From Nitrospiraceae bacterium (GTDB lineage: Bacteria > Nitrospirota > Nitrospiria > Nitrospirales > Nitrospiraceae): a stretch of 6,081 nt of DNA. The stretch is taken from assembly GCA_025934615.1 (NCBI GenBank), contig JAICXS010000132.1:1-6081 (forward strand), in the 5' to 3' direction. Made by a program: the position numbers and the translations under genes. The notes beneath the pieces were generated by a model. The model did not search any database and had not been told where the DNA came from. It saw only the letters and a list, made by a program, of their open reading frames with translations. Shown here piece after piece: positions 6,068-6,081 of this stretch (the first letter of the stretch is position 1; each line of letters opens with the position of its first letter).

Positions 6068-6081
6068 CTTAGCTGGTTGGC

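Noticed and set aside
1..6081. CRISPR arrays, insertion sequences, long direct repeats.
   Set aside because: None seen on reading both strands.

Overview
The window is bacterial chromosomal DNA carrying one compact, leftward-reading (minus-strand) fatty-acid beta-oxidation gene cluster, plus a tRNA-Gly gene at the right edge on the same strand. Bacterial origin is shown by clear Shine-Dalgarno sites, a 4-nt ATGA stop/start overlap, a sigma70-type promoter and a genome-encoded tRNA CCA end. The moderately GC-rich coding and the overall style recall Nitrospira/Nitrospirota. That is only an impression; no marker gene in the window settles the taxonomy.

Right to left, which is the order of transcription: a sigma70-like promoter (6038-6067) drives tRNA-Gly(CCC) (5942-6016). 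A 389-nt non-coding stretch follows (5553-5941). It holds a perfect 13-bp palindrome (5739-5751) and a very strong Shine-Dalgarno sequence that sits on a 13-codon mini-ORF just ahead of the first operon gene. Then come an AMP-forming long-chain fatty acid-CoA ligase (3816-5552), a thiolase that overlaps it by 4 nt (2629-3819), a 3-hydroxyacyl-CoA dehydrogenase with two C-terminal domains (1375-2586), an enoyl-CoA hydratase (549-1334), a 115-nt gap, and the N-terminal part of a patatin-like phospholipase that runs off the left edge (2-433).

Functionally the cluster is nearly a complete fatty-acid degradation route. The patatin-like hydrolase could release acyl chains from lipids, the ligase would activate them to acyl-CoA, the hydratase and dehydrogenase would carry out the second and third steps, and the thiolase would cleave off acetyl-CoA. 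The first oxidation step (acyl-CoA dehydrogenase) is not encoded here. The hydratase and dehydrogenase activities that are fused in FadB/FadJ are separate genes here, and the dehydrogenase looks like a FadB/FadJ C-terminal half standing alone. All catalytic residues I checked in the four complete enzymes are present.

No mobile element, CRISPR array or clearly novel system is visible. The points most worth a second look are the leader ahead of the ligase (mini-ORFs, strong SD, palindrome), the split FadB-like organisation, and the non-canonical patatin glycine loop.
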